A stretch of DNA of 64,000 nt from Theobroma cacao. Taxonomy: Eukaryota; Streptophyta; Magnoliopsida; Malvales; Malvaceae. Below the pieces are notes generated by a model. That model was not told the origin of the DNA and searched no databases. It saw only the letters and a program-made list of their open reading frames with translations. Shown one piece after another: positions 61,736-64,000 of this stretch. Both the position numbers and the translations under genes were made by a program. Numbering within the stretch: the stretch's first letter is position 1; each line of letters begins with the position of its first letter. The DNA is taken from the NCBI RefSeq assembly GCF_000208745.1, contig NC_030854.1:25294822-25358821 (forward strand). The letters are read 5' to 3'.

Positions 61736-62081
61736 TGACTTAAAACAACATTGGTGTTGTATAGATTGATGATCTTTGAATAACTTTGAGATAACCTCTA
61801 TCATGTGTTAACCTATATTTCAATTTCAACATCTCAAAGATGAATATTAAAGGGATCATAAATAGAACACTTTCAAGCAAGTTTAATACTCATACAATTA
61901 AGTCATTCAAGCTTGTTGATATTCATGAAGTGCATGTGAGAAAGTTCAATCACAAGAATTCACACAACTAAGAACAATCAAGCTTGTAATCATATAAGAA
62001 CAAGTGTATGAGAGTATATCAAGAATCACTTAAGTAAATCATTTTGTCATAATCAAAATCGTAATCATTTTAAAGCTAACA

Positions 62082-62942
62082 TATTCATTTTTGTTTTTGT
62101 GGGTTATTGAAATAAACAAGGATAAAGAATAAGAAGAGAACCAACCATAGTTTGATATAATGAACAATATTAGATTTTGACCTCTTACATAAAACAAAAA
62201 AGAAAAATTGATAAATATTTAAAAAAATTAATAAATATTCATAATAATAATAATAATTAAACGAATACCATCCAAACTCAACTTTTTGGAGTTTAAAAAA
62301 CTTTACTATTAGTGTATAAAATGATAATAAAACTTGAGATTTAAGAAAATGTAAAGCACGAGCTTGACAAATAATTGAGGCGAGTAAGGATGGAAAGAAG
62401 AGTCTGAATTCTGACAAGTAATGTAATCTTTAGAATACAACATGAAACAACTGGTGAGTCATACTAAGAACTAAAAAAGTTGGTGAGAATACCCCTATCA
62501 TTTACTTTATGACCCTTGGCTTTGTCGTGTTGATTTGTACAAACCTCTTTCCTAGGCAGCAGCAAACCTCACATGCCTAATGGTGACTCTTTTCCAAAAT
62601 TTACATTTATACACATTTCACTATGTCATTTCACACTGTTGTTGAGTTAATAAGACTTTTGCAATTTTGTTGAGAGTTGAGGGATTGTTGTTTATTTTGC
62701 CCATTCAATTCATTCTAGTATTAATATTAATTCAATTGAAACATGCTGAACTGAAATAATTCTTTGTTTTCACATGTGCTTCGTCAGCCTTTAAGAATTC
62801 CTTACCAACACTATTTCTTCTTTTTTTCTTTTAATTTATGTTAGAAAATTGCTACTACTTTCTTGTTTGTGGTGTGACTTACATTAAGCACTTTTTCATT
62901 AATTTATTCACCTTACTTTTTAAAATCTTTAATTATATATAT
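62082..62942. other. AT-rich spacer between LTR B2 and LTR A2
   Basis: No gene, no recognisable element. Chance open frames only. Confidence 0.4.
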
Positions 62943-64000
62943 TATCGTAACGTGCGGGTCCGAGACCTCGACCGCCAGACGAGATATGAAAACTCACTAA
63001 AAAAAATAAAACTAGGAGTCGCCACCAATCTTTTTCATTAGGTGCGATTGGCCACCTATTGACTCGATTTTAATCGGTGAAGCCTTAAATTAATTTTAAG
63101 CCCACCGAAAAGAACTTTCAACTAGTCTACGGTTTTCTAGATCTAGGCTCGGGAGTATGGTTACGCCCGGGGAAGGATTAGCACCCCCGGGACGCCCGTT
63201 CCATGAACGGTACCATTTTTAGATTATCCTATTAGGCTTTAATTTTTAATTTCACTATATTTTCTTAGTTATTATTCTCTTATTTTATCTCATATTTAAC
63301 CTAGAATGGTATGCAAATGTGAGGCAAGATGAAATGCGTGGCGGGGGATAAAAATATGTCGGATGAATAACCTTCTATCGAGAATATTTACCCGAATCCG
63401 CCCATCATACTGGTGGAACTCGGGGTATTCTCTCACCTAGGGAATTATCCGAGAAACTCGCCTTCTCAAATTCGACGAATAATTCCCATTATCGGAGTTA
63501 TCGTACGTTTTCTTTTAAAATAATATTTTCGTGCGTAATGAATCTAATTCGGGCAAAAACCTTTTATTAAAGATGTTTCTCGAGCCCTCCCATCATACTG
63601 GTAAGACCCGAGGACATCTTTTCACCTAAGAAACTTTTCGAGGAATACCCGCCTTCGCAACATCCTCGGAAGATCCCATCATCGGGGCTTAAACTCGAAA
63701 ATAGAAATATTTATATGCAATGATATGTATGATGCAATATATATATGCTATGCTAATGTAATTATCTATATTTTTTAGTTATTATTAATTAATTATTATT
63801 TTTGTTTTATTATATATTTTATTATCATATTTTCTATTCTTATTTCTTATTATTATTATTATTTTTATACTTTACATTTTTTGTTCTAAGTTCTTATGTT
63901 TTCCATTTATAATTAGATAAATTGTTTATAATTCTATGTTATTTTAGTGAACAAAAATTTTATATTTTTTTATTATACTATTATTATTTTATATATTTTT
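62943..64000 (-). repeat. LTR of a Ty3/gypsy-type retrotransposon (copy A2), inverted relative to A1
   Basis: The reverse complement matches about 430-1328 over its whole visible length: the same subrepeats (accagtatgatgggagggct and accagtatgatgggcgga), the same ggtaccgttcatggaacggg and the same ggtggcgactcctag. Its 3' end is near 62943 (cgttacgata). It runs off the window, and no primer-binding site follows the 3' end. Confidence 0.65.

Larger units (their letters stand above)
55473..61740 (-). mobile_element. L1-type LINE with RNase H domain, 5'-truncated, inserted in LTR B2
   Basis: The T12 run at 55473-55484 is the poly(A) tail of a - strand element. On the - strand the order is ORF1 remnant, endonuclease, RT, zf-RVT, RNase H. 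LTR B2 similarity stops at about 55472 and resumes at about 61740, so the insert is about 6.3 kb. ORF1 begins abruptly at the junction, so the 5' end is missing. Stops are frequent and the element is dead. No clear target duplication was found. Confidence 0.8.
52808..62081 (-). repeat. Solo copia-like LTR (copy B2), split by two insertions
   Basis: Read on the - strand it starts TGTTAGCTTTAAAATGA at 62081 and ends near 52808 after ccaattcatctctatggg. It matches the LTR at 9076-10946 along its length, for example 'agaaagcttgtattttt' and 'gcaagaaactagc'. The LTR itself occupies about 61740-62081, 54458-55472 and 52808-53527. The rest is a Harbinger-like insert and a LINE. Confidence 0.7.

Noticed and set aside
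61740..61804. Start of the LINE ORF1 open frame at 61804 as the true LINE start
   Set aside because: This segment aligns with LTR copy B1, so the open frame crosses the insertion junction by chance.

Overview
This is nuclear DNA from a eudicot plant. It has long AT-rich introns, three widely conserved multi-exon genes, one less familiar two-exon gene, and many plant transposons. The wording of the ULP-type transposon protein at the left end recalls Malvales sequences, but I am not confident about the family. No bacterial, organellar, CRISPR or RNA-gene content was found.

Layout. (1) 1-11 kb is a transposon block. It holds an LTR with internal subrepeats (about 295-1328), a decayed Mutator-like element with a SUMO-protease (ULP) gene on the + strand (1440-4012) facing a MURA transposase on the - strand (4930-7734), and a solo copia-like LTR (9076-10946). 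(2) 12.2-33.3 kb is a compact gene island, all on the + strand: a membrane-anchored GT2-like glycosyltransferase (11 exons, 529 codons), the AP endonuclease ARP with SAP and ExoIII domains (12 exons, 535 codons), and the dolichol-phosphate GlcNAc-1-P transferase GPT/ALG7 (11 exons, 422 codons). Every exon junction was checked for reading phase. From memory, this order matches Arabidopsis At2g41451, At2g41460 and At2g41490. (3) 35.7-46.9 kb holds two decayed copia elements. One has a 343-bp internal tandem duplication. The other is SIRE/Maximus-like, carries an extra 3' ORF, and is split by a solo LTR. (4) 48.8-50.9 kb is a two-exon - strand gene for a Trp/Asn-rich plant protein of unknown function. 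(5) 52.8-64 kb is a nested block: a second copy of the copia-like solo LTR, inverted, broken by a Tourist/Harbinger-like element and by a 6.3-kb LINE, followed by a second inverted copy of the left-edge LTR.

The three island genes have unrelated roles: glycan synthesis in the secretory pathway, base-excision repair probably in plastids, and the first step of N-glycan precursor assembly. They look like neighbours by ancestry and not a pathway cluster. I found no convincing undescribed system. The most unusual structures are a triplicated exon-intron unit in the ULP gene, a GC-AG intron and a tandem splice acceptor in ARP, and two LTR families arranged as nested inverted pairs around the gene island.
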